A DNA stretch of 64,000 nt from Caulobacter zeae (GTDB lineage: Bacteria > Pseudomonadota > Alphaproteobacteria > Caulobacterales > Caulobacteraceae). The notes under the pieces were generated by a model, which was given only the letters and a program-made list of their open reading frames with translations, ran no database searches and had not been told where the DNA came from. Shown piece after piece: positions 45,591 to 53,056 of the stretch (positions are counted from its first letter, which is position 1; each line of letters starts with the position of its first letter). The position numbers and the translations under genes are program-made. The stretch spans positions 38,763-102,762 of the forward strand of contig NZ_PJRS01000044.1 in the NCBI RefSeq assembly GCF_002858925.1. Reading direction: 5' to 3'.

Positions 45591-45725
45591 CGGAGCATCG
45601 GCGATGCATCCTTTGCCGCGACCGTGCTCTTCTGGCTACGGTCCTGAGCCCGTTGCCCCTCGCCAGGAAAGCGTCTGCGAAGCGGCCGGGAAGATCGCTT
45701 CGCAGGCTCGCCGATCCCACCACAG

Positions 45726-46388
45726 TCAGTGGAGGGGCGCCGGTAGGCGGTACCACTGCAATTGACCTTGGCCGGCGGCGTCGGGCCGGGTGAGGATCAC
45801 CAGGGCGCCGGGGCCGCCGTGCAGTCCGGGCGTCACGGCGATCTTGCTGGCGGCCAGGGGGAGGCGGCCGAGGTCGGTGACCTTGCCGCCCGCCCGGTAG
45901 GTGATCAGCCGCCCCTTGTCGCCGCCGGCATCAAGGCAGGCGGCGATGTAGGCGCCCGGCGCGTCGGGCTGCACGATCGCGTCGGCGACCGCGCAGCGGG
46001 CGCCTTCCGGCGGCGGCGGTGCCTGTTCGGGCAGGACGCGGTCGTGGTTGAAGCCGAGGTCGCGGGGGGAGACCCCCTGCGCCACGCTCCTGACGCCGAC
46101 GATCGCCTGCTCGCCCGCCGCGGCGGGGTCGGTGCGGTACTTCCAGGCGATGAACGAGCCGTCCGTCAGCCGGGCAACGGAAAGGTCGCCGGCGAAGCGG
46201 TCGATCCTGGCGAACAGGTCGGGCCGCTGGTCGATGACGATGCTGCGCATCAGCTTCAGATCGGCAGCCTCTCGCGCAGCCGCGGCGGGCGCCTTGGCCT
46301 GATCCGCCGCGAACGAACACCCCGACTGGCCGACGGCCAGCAGGGCGGCCGCCGCCGCGCTCAGGGCCAGCTTGCGCAGGCGCGGCAT
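45726..46388 (-). CDS. lipoprotein-like partner of the exported metalloprotease
   Basis: 220 residues, not recognised. The N-terminus is a signal peptide (LALSAAAAALLAVGQSGCSF) with a Cys that could be lipidated, though the lipobox is weak. The mature part is soluble and beta-rich in appearance (SVARLTDGSFIAWKYRTDPA, KGRLITYRAGGKVTDLG), with two further Cys around residues 135 and 155. Its ATG overlaps the stop of the double-glycine metalloprotease gene by one base (TGATG), so the two are translationally coupled. A role as immunity or inhibitor protein against the protease, or as its chaperone, is inference from position and predicted periplasmic location. Confidence 0.7.
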   Translation of the reverse strand: MPRLRKLALSAAAAALLAVGQSGCSFAADQAKAPAAAAREAADLKLMRSIVIDQRPDLFARIDRFAGDLSVARLTDGSFIAWKYRTDPAAAGEQAIVGVRSVAQGVSPRDLGFNHDRVLPEQAPPPPEGARCAVADAIVQPDAPGAYIAACLDAGGDKGRLITYRAGGKVTDLGRLPLAASKIAVTPGLHGGPGALVILTRPDAAGQGQLQWYRLPAPLH

Positions 46389-47557
46389 CAGCAGTTGCCC
46401 CCAGGACCGGCGTTGGCCGTGTCGGGCGTCAGCGAGGACGGCGAGTTGAGCACGTCTACATCGCCCTCGGGCAGGTAGCCGTGTCCGACGTTGGGGAACT
46501 CCGACCGCAAGTCATAGCCGAAGAGCGCGGCCAGGCTGGCGGCGACGCTGTTCATGAACTGCTCATTGCCGGCGAACTGAGTCGAGTTCTCCCATGCCAC
46601 GCCCGGGGAATTGGCCTGCCAGTCGGCATAGGCCATCGCGTGGAGCGCCTGGCCGTTCGCGGTCGAGTGGGCGAGCTCGTGGAAGAAGTACCAGACCTGG
46701 CGGGCGTCGGTGACCAGGTAGTTGTCCAGATAGCCGTTGTAGACTGTGTTGATAGGGTTGCCCCCGTTGGCGTTGGCCGAGCCGCCGTATCCCGGCGCAG
46801 GCGTGATGCCCGTGACGATCCAGTCGGTTAACGACCACAGCTGCTTCAGCTCCACGCCGTTGGTGAATGCGCCGCCGACCAGGGAGGAATTGACCTCGAG
46901 GCCGTCGGGCAGCGCGCGCACGCGATCGGACTGGGATTCGATCGCCTTGGAGAATTCGGAGGCCTGGTCGCCGGCGTCGGGCGCGGCCGTCGCGGCCGCG
47001 TCGAACTCGATCTGCATCTCGCGGCAGTCCGGCACGACGATGCCGCCCAGGATGCCGCCGCCCGTCGTGGCGCTGCCCTGGCCGTGGAAATGGATCAGCT
47101 GGCCGACCAGGGTGTTCTGCATCGTGGAGTTGGGGGTGACGACGATGCCCTCGACCTGGTTGGGGGTCGGAACGGTGATGAACAGATCGACGAACGAGGG
47201 GCCCGACACGCCCAGGAGGTTGGCGGTGTGGGTGTAGGTGGTGGTGTCCGGAGCGCCCGGCGTCGCGCCGCCGAAGCGAACATAGACGGCTTCCATGCCG
47301 TCGGTCAGGTCGATCTCATGTCTGGCCCGGGTGTCTTCGATGCCGTGGACCGTGATCTCGATGGACTGCCAGTTGCTGGAATTGATCAGGTCGTAGGAGG
47401 TGAAGACGTAGATCTCCTCGATGAGGATCTGAAGCCACTCGTTCTTGTCGTAGTACGGAGACGAGGCCGGGTTCGAATTGAAATGGAGGGTGATGGGGCC
47501 TTCGGTGACCACCCCTCCGGAGACGGTCTTCAATTCAAGTACGGTAAGCGGACGCAT
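46388..47557 (-). CDS. zinc metallopeptidase-like protein with a double-glycine export leader
   Basis: 389 residues, family not recognised. The first 15 residues, MRPLTVLELKTVSGG, match the double-glycine leader consensus (Leu-12, Glu-8, Leu-7, Val-4, Gly-2, Gly-1) cut by C39-peptidase ABC exporters. There is no Sec signal. Residues 291-297 read FFHELAH, an HExxH zinc motif (His293, Glu294, His297); Glu332 in GNEQFMNSVAASL is a candidate third ligand, as in gluzincins. The N-terminal 160 residues are beta-rich (TLHFNSNPASSPYYDKNEW). It is divergent from the exporter genes starting 297 bases away. This points to a large secreted protease or toxin using a bacteriocin-type route. Confidence 0.85.
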   Translation of the reverse strand: MRPLTVLELKTVSGGVVTEGPITLHFNSNPASSPYYDKNEWLQILIEEIYVFTSYDLINSSNWQSIEITVHGIEDTRARHEIDLTDGMEAVYVRFGGATPGAPDTTTYTHTANLLGVSGPSFVDLFITVPTPNQVEGIVVTPNSTMQNTLVGQLIHFHGQGSATTGGGILGGIVVPDCREMQIEFDAAATAAPDAGDQASEFSKAIESQSDRVRALPDGLEVNSSLVGGAFTNGVELKQLWSLTDWIVTGITPAPGYGGSANANGGNPINTVYNGYLDNYLVTDARQVWYFFHELAHSTANGQALHAMAYADWQANSPGVAWENSTQFAGNEQFMNSVAASLAALFGYDLRSEFPNVGHGYLPEGDVDVLNSPSSLTPDTANAGPGGNC

Positions 47558-47853
47558 CGCAACTCCCTACAAAACATTCCCGTCGGTGACGGCACGCGCG
47601 ACCTCCAGAAATCAACCTGGAGTGACATATTGCAAGTCACTATTATCAGCATATAACCGCCATAGTGGTAAAGCTTCTTTCTACGCCGCTCGGCCTCCCT
47701 CCTTGTGCGGTGGGGCGCGGGGCGGGCGCGGGCCGGTGATCAAATGCGACGAACCAGACAGCCCGGGCGGGGCATAGCGTTTCCCAGGCCCGACGATGCG
47801 ATCCGAAAAGGCGATCGCGCCTTTAGACCTCGGCTTTGGCGCTGAGCGGTTCG
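47558..47853. promoter_or_regulatory. divergent promoter region of the metalloprotease and exporter
   Basis: 296 bases without a gene. The centre (about 47600-47690) is much richer in A/T than its surroundings (ATATTGCAAGTCACTATTAT, CATATAACCGCC), as expected for two back-to-back promoters. No clear operator symmetry was seen. Confidence 0.5.
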
Positions 47854-49113
47854 ATGTCCGACTATCAAAAGCTCTTTCGCTCCGAAGCGCTGGCAGCGGC
47901 CCGCGACCGGCTCGGGGCGCCGGTGCGCTCGGCCGGCGTCGCCAACTGGGTGCTGACCACGTTCCTGATCGCGGCGGCGGCCAGCGTGATCGTCTTCGCC
48001 TGCCTGACGAAGTACGCCCGCAAGGAGACCGTCACCGGCGTTCTGGCCCCGGCCGAGGGGGCCATCCGCGTCTCGACCAACCGCCCCGGCGTCGTTTCTG
48101 GCGTACACGTGCAGGAGGGCGACGTGGTCGCCAAGGGGGCTGCCCTGATCACGCTGTCGTCGAACCCGACCCTGAAGGATGGACGGCGGCTGGGCGATGT
48201 CTACGCCGCCGTCGCTGACACCCAGCAGTCGGCGCTGCTGCGTCAGGCCGGCGCCAAGCAGGCGCTCACCGAACGCCAGCGCGACGAGATCGGGGCGCGG
48301 CGGGACGCGCTGCTGCTGCAGGAAAAGCGGCTGCGGGCCGACATCGTGATGCAGGAAGAGCGCGTGCGCCTAACCGAACAGACGCTGGCCGCGTCCGACA
48401 CCCTGCAGAAGCAGGGGCTGATGCCGATGCTGCAGCACCGGCAGAGGCAGGAAGCGTCTCTGGCCGCCAAGCTGGCGCTGTCGGCCGCGCAGCGCGAGCT
48501 GGAGGCCATTCCGCCGGCTCTGGCGCAACTGGCCGCGCAGGACCAGAGGCTGGTCGCCGAGGCCGAGGACGTCGCCGCCTCGATGGCTTCCAGTGCGGCC
48601 GAGCTGTCCCAGCGCGATGCGGCCAACAGAACCGACACCGAGCTCGTGCTGACGGCGGGCGAGGGCGGCCGGGTCGCGGCTTTGCAGGCGATCCAGGGCG
48701 GGGCGGTGAACGCCGGCTCCACCCTGGCGGTGATCGTGCCCGACGGCGTTAAGTTGCAGGCCCAGCTATGGCTGCCTTCGCGAGCGGCGGGCTTTCTGCG
48801 GCGCGGCGACCGCGTGCGGCTGATGTACGACGCCTTTCCCTACCAGCGGTTCGGAGTCGGGCGGGGCAGGGTCGCCGACATCGCTAGGGCTCCGCTCTCG
48901 CCCGGCGAACTGCCGGTCGCCCTGAAGGCCGAGGAGGACCTCTACCGCGTCCTCGTGGAGCTGGATGAGCAGAACGTCGGCGCCTACGGCAAGCGTTGGC
49001 CCTTGACGTCGGGCATGCGCCTGCAGGCCGACGTCATCCTGGAGGAGCAGTCCCTCTGGGCCTGGCTATTCGACAAGGTTCGCGCCGCGCGCACGCGCGC
49101 CGCGCCGCTGTGA
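47854..49113 (+). CDS. HlyD-family membrane fusion protein of a type I/bacteriocin exporter
   Basis: 419 residues from the ATG at 47854. The short cytoplasmic start (LFRSEALAAARDRLGAPVR) is typical of bacteriocin-exporter adaptors (CvaA/MchE-like). One TM helix (about 32-52) is followed by a lipoyl half (EGAIRVSTNRPGVVSGVHVQ), a long coiled coil (about 110-260, rich in Gln/Ala/Arg) and a barrel domain (LTAGEGGRVAALQAIQGGAV, FPYQRFGVGRGRVADIARAP). The C39 ABC transporter gene starts 7 bases downstream, so the two form one exporter. No TolC-like gene is adjacent. Confidence 0.92.
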   Translation: MSDYQKLFRSEALAAARDRLGAPVRSAGVANWVLTTFLIAAAASVIVFACLTKYARKETVTGVLAPAEGAIRVSTNRPGVVSGVHVQEGDVVAKGAALITLSSNPTLKDGRRLGDVYAAVADTQQSALLRQAGAKQALTERQRDEIGARRDALLLQEKRLRADIVMQEERVRLTEQTLAASDTLQKQGLMPMLQHRQRQEASLAAKLALSAAQRELEAIPPALAQLAAQDQRLVAEAEDVAASMASSAAELSQRDAANRTDTELVLTAGEGGRVAALQAIQGGAVNAGSTLAVIVPDGVKLQAQLWLPSRAAGFLRRGDRVRLMYDAFPYQRFGVGRGRVADIARAPLSPGELPVALKAEEDLYRVLVELDEQNVGAYGKRWPLTSGMRLQADVILEEQSLWAWLFDKVRAARTRAAPL

Positions 49114-49120
49114 GTACGAG

Positions 49121-51244
49121 ATGAGCTTTCTCCATCTGCGCCAGACTGAGGCGGCCGAGTGCGGCCTGGTCTGTCTGGCGATCTCAGCCCGGATGCTGGG
49201 CGACAAGCCCGACCTGGCGGAGCTGCGGCGACGCCATCCCGTTTCGCCCCGCGGCCTGACCTTAAAGGACATCGCCGCCATAGCCGGCGCGATGAACCTG
49301 GTGGGTCGGGCGGTCCGCTGCGAGCTCGACGAGCTGGTCCATCTGAACTGCCCGGCGATCCTGCACTGGGATCTCAACCACTTTGTCGTGCTGGAGCAGG
49401 TGTCGCGTGGGAAGGCGGTGATCGTCGATCCCGCCCTGGGGCGCAGGATCGAGCCCCTGGAGGTCGTGTCCCGCCGCTTCACGGGCGTGGCGATGGAGGT
49501 GACCGCCGCGCCGGCCTTCGTGCGGCGACAGGAGCGATCGCGCCTGAAGCTGACCAGCCTGTTCCGTTGGACGCCGCGCGTCCTGAGCGGTCTTGGCCAG
49601 GCGCTGCTGCTGTCGGCTCTGCTGCAGATCTACGTCATCGCCAGCCCATTCTACATCCAGCTGGCGGTGGACGAGGCGGCGGTCAAGGGCGACCAGGACC
49701 TGCTGGTCTCGCTGGCGATCGGCTTCGGGCTCTTCGCGGCCTTCAACGCCGGGGCCGAGGCGCTGCGCGGGTTCGCCCTGCAGCGGGTGTCGGCGCTGCT
49801 GGCCTGGGACATGACCCAGCGCCTGTTTCACCACATGGTCCGCCTGCCGCTGGTCTGGTTCCAGAGGCGGCGGCTGGCCGACGCCCTGACCCGCTTCGAC
49901 AGCTTGGCGCCGGTCAAGAACCTGGTCGCCAATGGCATGGTCGGCTCGCTGATCGACGGCGCGCTGTCGCTCACCACCCTGGTGATGATGTTCCTGTTCG
50001 CGCCGCTGCTGGCCTGCCTGGTGCTGGCGGGCCTGCTGATCGACGTCGTCATCCGCACCGCGACGATCCCCTGGACCCTGCGCCTGGGCGCGGCCTCGCT
50101 TTCGGCATCGATCGCCGAGCAGGGCAAGCGCATCGAGACCTTGCGGGCCATGCAGACGATCAAGGTGATGGCCGCCGAAAGCGACCGCGAGGGCGATTGG
50201 TCAAACCGGCTGGCCGACACCATTCGCACGGGCCAGGCCAGCGGCGACGCCAGCGTCGCCGTTCGCGCGCTGCAGACTGGCGTCGACGCGGTGGGCCTGG
50301 TGCTGACTGTGTTCCTCGGCATGAAGAGCCTGATCGCCGGGGCCATGAGCGTGGGGGTGTTCTACACCTTCCTAGCCTATCGCAATCAGTTCCTGGCCGC
50401 CTCGCAGCGGCTGTTCGAGCAGGTGGTGAGCACTCAGCTGCTGCAGTTGCATACCCATCGCCTGGCCGACATCGCGCTGCATCCGGTCGAGGAGGGGATC
50501 AACAAGACGGTAGTCGGCGCTGAAGAAATCCGTGGGGCCGTCGAACTGCGCGACGTCAGCTTCGCCTACGCCCCGCACGAGCCGCCGATCCTGAGACGGG
50601 TCAGCCTGCGGATCGAGCCGGGAGAGTTCGTCGCCATCGTCGGCCCGTCGGGCGCGGGCAAGTCCACCCTGCTGAAGGTGGCCACGGGCCTCTATCAGGC
50701 CTCGTCCGGCGAGGTGCTGATTGACGGCCTGTCGCTGGCCAGCTGGGGACCAAGGGCGGTGCGGCGGAAGCTGGGCGTGGTCATGCAGGACGACGAGCTG
50801 CTTTCCGGCTCTATCGCCGAGAACGTCGCCTTCTTCGGCGAGGCCGTCGATATGGACCGGGTCTGGACCAGCCTGAGGGCGGCCAGCATGGAAGAAGACG
50901 TCATGGCCATGCCGATGCGGGCCGAAACGCCGGTGGGCGACATGGGCTCGTCGCTTTCGGGCGGGCAGAAGCAGCGGCTGCTGCTGGCGCGCGCCCTCTA
51001 TCGCGAGCCGCGCATTCTGGTGCTGGACGAGGCCACCTCGCACCTCGACCTAGCACGCGAGCAGCGGGTGAACGAGGCGCTCAAGGCGCTTTCAGTGACG
51101 CGGATCATCGTGGCCCACCGCAAGGAGACGGTGGCGGCCGCCGACCGGGTCGTCGTCCTGGATCGTGGGGCCATCGTCGCCGATACGCGCCAGCCATCCG
51201 GAGGGCATGCGCTTGGTCCCGCCGGCCTGGTGCCGGCGACCTAG
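49121..51244 (+). CDS. C39-peptidase ABC exporter (double-glycine leader processing)
   Basis: 707 residues with three domains. The N-terminal C39 peptidase has Gln8, Cys14 (RQTEAAECGLVCLA), His87 (LNHFVVLE) and Asp103 (IVDPALG), the full catalytic set, so it should cut leaders after Gly-Gly. A six-TM domain covers about 150-440. The ATPase has Walker A GPSGAGKST (508-516), LSGGQ (612-616), Walker B ILVLDE (632-637) and the H-loop His666. It would remove the leader of the divergent metalloprotease and export it together with the HlyD partner. An intact C39 site distinguishes it from HlyB-type exporters. Confidence 0.95.
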   Translation: MSFLHLRQTEAAECGLVCLAISARMLGDKPDLAELRRRHPVSPRGLTLKDIAAIAGAMNLVGRAVRCELDELVHLNCPAILHWDLNHFVVLEQVSRGKAVIVDPALGRRIEPLEVVSRRFTGVAMEVTAAPAFVRRQERSRLKLTSLFRWTPRVLSGLGQALLLSALLQIYVIASPFYIQLAVDEAAVKGDQDLLVSLAIGFGLFAAFNAGAEALRGFALQRVSALLAWDMTQRLFHHMVRLPLVWFQRRRLADALTRFDSLAPVKNLVANGMVGSLIDGALSLTTLVMMFLFAPLLACLVLAGLLIDVVIRTATIPWTLRLGAASLSASIAEQGKRIETLRAMQTIKVMAAESDREGDWSNRLADTIRTGQASGDASVAVRALQTGVDAVGLVLTVFLGMKSLIAGAMSVGVFYTFLAYRNQFLAASQRLFEQVVSTQLLQLHTHRLADIALHPVEEGINKTVVGAEEIRGAVELRDVSFAYAPHEPPILRRVSLRIEPGEFVAIVGPSGAGKSTLLKVATGLYQASSGEVLIDGLSLASWGPRAVRRKLGVVMQDDELLSGSIAENVAFFGEAVDMDRVWTSLRAASMEEDVMAMPMRAETPVGDMGSSLSGGQKQRLLLARALYREPRILVLDEATSHLDLAREQRVNEALKALSVTRIIVAHRKETVAAADRVVVLDRGAIVADTRQPSGGHALGPAGLVPAT

Positions 51245-51304
51245 GCTCAGGACCCATTGTGTCGAGGGGAGCGATCTGATTTCGGCTTCTGAGGAGTCTG
51301 GATC

Positions 51305-51472
51305 ATGAGTGACCTGTATTGGCCGACGGACGAGCAGTTGGCTCGGCTGGAGCCCTATTTCCTCAAGAGCCTCGGCAAGCAATGGGCCGCGTTGGCCGGG
51401 CGTCCGGCGGTCTATGGGTTGCACAAGACCCTCCAATCGCTCGAAGCGATGGAGCGAGGGGCTATACGGCGC
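51305..51472 (+). pseudogene. decayed IS5-family transposase remnant
   Basis: MSDLYWPTDEQLARLEPYF is the typical start of IS5-group transposases. After about 25 residues the match breaks, then resumes as AVYGLHKTLQSLEAMERGA, corresponding to the usual YGPHKTLYNRW-like stretch. Internal deletion and loss of the DDE region make it non-functional. It marks past transposition just beyond the exporter gene. The remaining 400-base gap shows no other gene. Confidence 0.7.
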
Positions 51473-51584
51473 CTAGGCGCTTCAAAATCCAGATCTCGAC
51501 GAGACGTGATTCCGAAACCGGCAAATTCAACTCGTAGCTCAAGCTGAAATCAGCGATTTGGTTTGCACTCGGTCAATCGTCGCC

Positions 51585-51660
51585 TGAACGTCGCCTTTCT
51601 GGACACACGCTAGAGTCAGCTTCTGACGCGACCCGGCCGGCAACGCAGACATTCGGATCG
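51585..51660. repeat. degenerate dispersed intergenic repeat, copy b
   Basis: GAACGTCGCCTTTCTGGA then GAGTCAGCTTCTGACGCGAC and CGGCAACGCAGACATTCGG, in the same block order as the other copies. Strongly diverged. Confidence 0.35.
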
Positions 51661-51688
51661 ACTGACGAGGCTGGGAAACAGTCGCTGC

Positions 51689-52102
51689 CTATTGCGGAAC
51701 CTCGAAGCCGTTCATCCGAGAGAAGGTGCGAACGAGATCATCACACGCGACCTTCGATCCCTCGCAATGCACGCTCATCTTTATCGAGACCTGGCTGCCC
51801 TTTTGCACCACTTGGCGCTTCACCACGGCAGGGTATGCAGAGTAGCCACGGGGGGAAAACGACCAGATCGTCATTGCCGCCTCGTCGGTGGCGATGTCCC
51901 ATCCATTCTGGACCGTAAAAGCCACGCCGGGCTTCGTTTTCAGGGCGATCAGCGCAGCCGAGACGGTGTCATATTCTATTGCCGGACCGGAAGTCTCAGG
52001 AAGGGCGGTCTGAGCCGCGCAGATTGACGTAGTTGCAGTGATCAGCGCCGCCAGCAAAATCGCCGCAACTCGCGATTGGGTCTTCAGTGAGCAAGCAATC
52101 AT
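51689..52102 (-). CDS. small secreted hypothetical protein
   Basis: 137 residues with a clear Sec signal (VAAILLAALITATTSICAAQ). The mature part, about 107 residues, has TVSAALIALKTKPGVAFTVQ, then WDIATDEAAMTIWSFSPRGY and a final CEGSKVACDDLVRTFSRMN with two Cys likely to form a disulfide. No family recognised. Base composition is less GC-rich than neighbours, and it stands alone between repeat copies, hinting at recent acquisition. Periplasmic function unknown. Confidence 0.7.
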   Translation of the reverse strand: MIACSLKTQSRVAAILLAALITATTSICAAQTALPETSGPAIEYDTVSAALIALKTKPGVAFTVQNGWDIATDEAAMTIWSFSPRGYSAYPAVVKRQVVQKGSQVSIKMSVHCEGSKVACDDLVRTFSRMNGFEVPQ

Positions 52103-52180
52103 AGGCTGGACGCTATCCAGCGAAGCTTTGCCTGTCTATGTCCGCTAAGGGTCGATCTCGCCCTTGTGCCGGGTGAGCTG

Positions 52181-52251
52181 AAGGTCCGGTTCCTGGAGGT
52201 GAATGTAGGTCAGCAACTGGCGCTATCGCGCCGGCAATACGGACATCACTA
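52181..52251. repeat. degenerate dispersed intergenic repeat, copy c
   Basis: AAGGTCCGGTTCCTGGAGGT, then GGTCAGCAACTGGCGCTATC and CGCCGGCAATACGGACATCA. The blocks TCCGGTTCCTGGAGG and GTCAGCAACTGGCGCTA are identical to copy d at 58271. Confidence 0.6.
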
Positions 52252-52303
52252 TCGGCCATAAGGGAGGAAACGGGGCACGCCCAAAGATGCAATCATGGCT
52301 TGG

Positions 52304-52510
52304 CTAACTAGGGACAAGCATCGCGGTCTTCGTGAACCTGAGGATCGCCCGATCATATTCGTCGTAGATTTCGACCGCGGTGTAGGCGGGACAGCTGCGG
52401 ATTTCTTCGGTCACCGCGGCGGCGAGCGCCTCGCCAGGTTCGCTGAACAGGACAAGCAGACGCGGCGCCATCGACGCCGGCATGTGGATATAGCAGAAGT
52501 AGCGGGTCAT
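52304..52510 (-). CDS. small hypothetical protein
   Basis: 68 residues (MTRYFCYIHMPASMAPRLLV start). It has alternating hydrophobic and charged segments (ALAAAVTEEIRSCPAYTAVE, YDEYDRAILRFT) suggesting a small alpha/beta domain. No TM helix or signal. Not recognised; it is retained because the residue pattern is protein-like and no competing frame is better. Confidence 0.5.
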   Translation of the reverse strand: MTRYFCYIHMPASMAPRLLVLFSEPGEALAAAVTEEIRSCPAYTAVEIYDEYDRAILRFTKTAMLVPS

Positions 52511-53056
52511 GGCCGCTTGCCCCCGGCAAGGTCGTCTCGACCGCGGCGAGAACCCCGGGCGATCAGGACTTGGTCCCCCGCAGGGCGTCGGGATCGATCG
52601 GGCGGGGCCTGGAGTTTTGGCCCGAGGTCGAGCGCGGATCGTTGAAGCCCTTTGGTGGGGACGAACGCGTTCCAGGATAGGTTTTCATCTAGTCGCCTTT
52701 CTTGGCGCGCCGCCGTCGCGGCGGAGGATCATTTCTTTCGCGATCCAGCCATCGCCAAAGAGGCCGACGGCGCGGCGGCGATCACCTTGGGCTTGATGGC
52801 CTTGGGTTTGCGGACTTCTCGGTTGCCTTTGGACAAGCGGCGTTCCTTTCGATGGCAATGAGGGCGCGCGACGAGCCGGCCGAGCAAAAGCTCGTGGGGG
52901 CCATTGCGAAGGTAATGGGTGGTGGACGCGTCGGGATCTTGGCGCACCGACGCCCGGCGAACCGACCTGACGGCGTGATTACGCGCCGCAGAGCGACATT
53001 AGCATGAACGCTTGGTCCCCTGGGAAATGATTGCGCCCCGGCGACAATCTTCCGGC
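52511..53056. other. 546-base region with little coding support
   Basis: Apart from the 35-residue gene at 52729-52836, no convincing coding sequence is seen on either strand. Several short open frames exist but have low-complexity or Arg-rich products typical of shadows. Nothing palindromic stands out. Confidence 0.4.
52729..52836 (-). CDS. very small Lys/Pro-rich protein
   Basis: 35 residues from a TTG at 52836, which has AAAGGAA about six bases upstream. The product starts LSKGNREVRKPKAIKPK and ends SLAMAGSRKK. This SKGNREV-KKPK pattern is a recurring small protein type in alphaproteobacteria, usually 35-50 residues, basic and probably disordered, of unknown role. It is too short for most gene finders. 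Confidence 0.5.
   Translation of the reverse strand: MSKGNREVRKPKAIKPKVIAAAPSASLAMAGSRKK

Noticed and set aside
45454..45725. Short open frames after the methyltransferase gene
   Set aside because: Arg/Ser-rich products without start signals, overlapping a dispersed repeat; no coding support.
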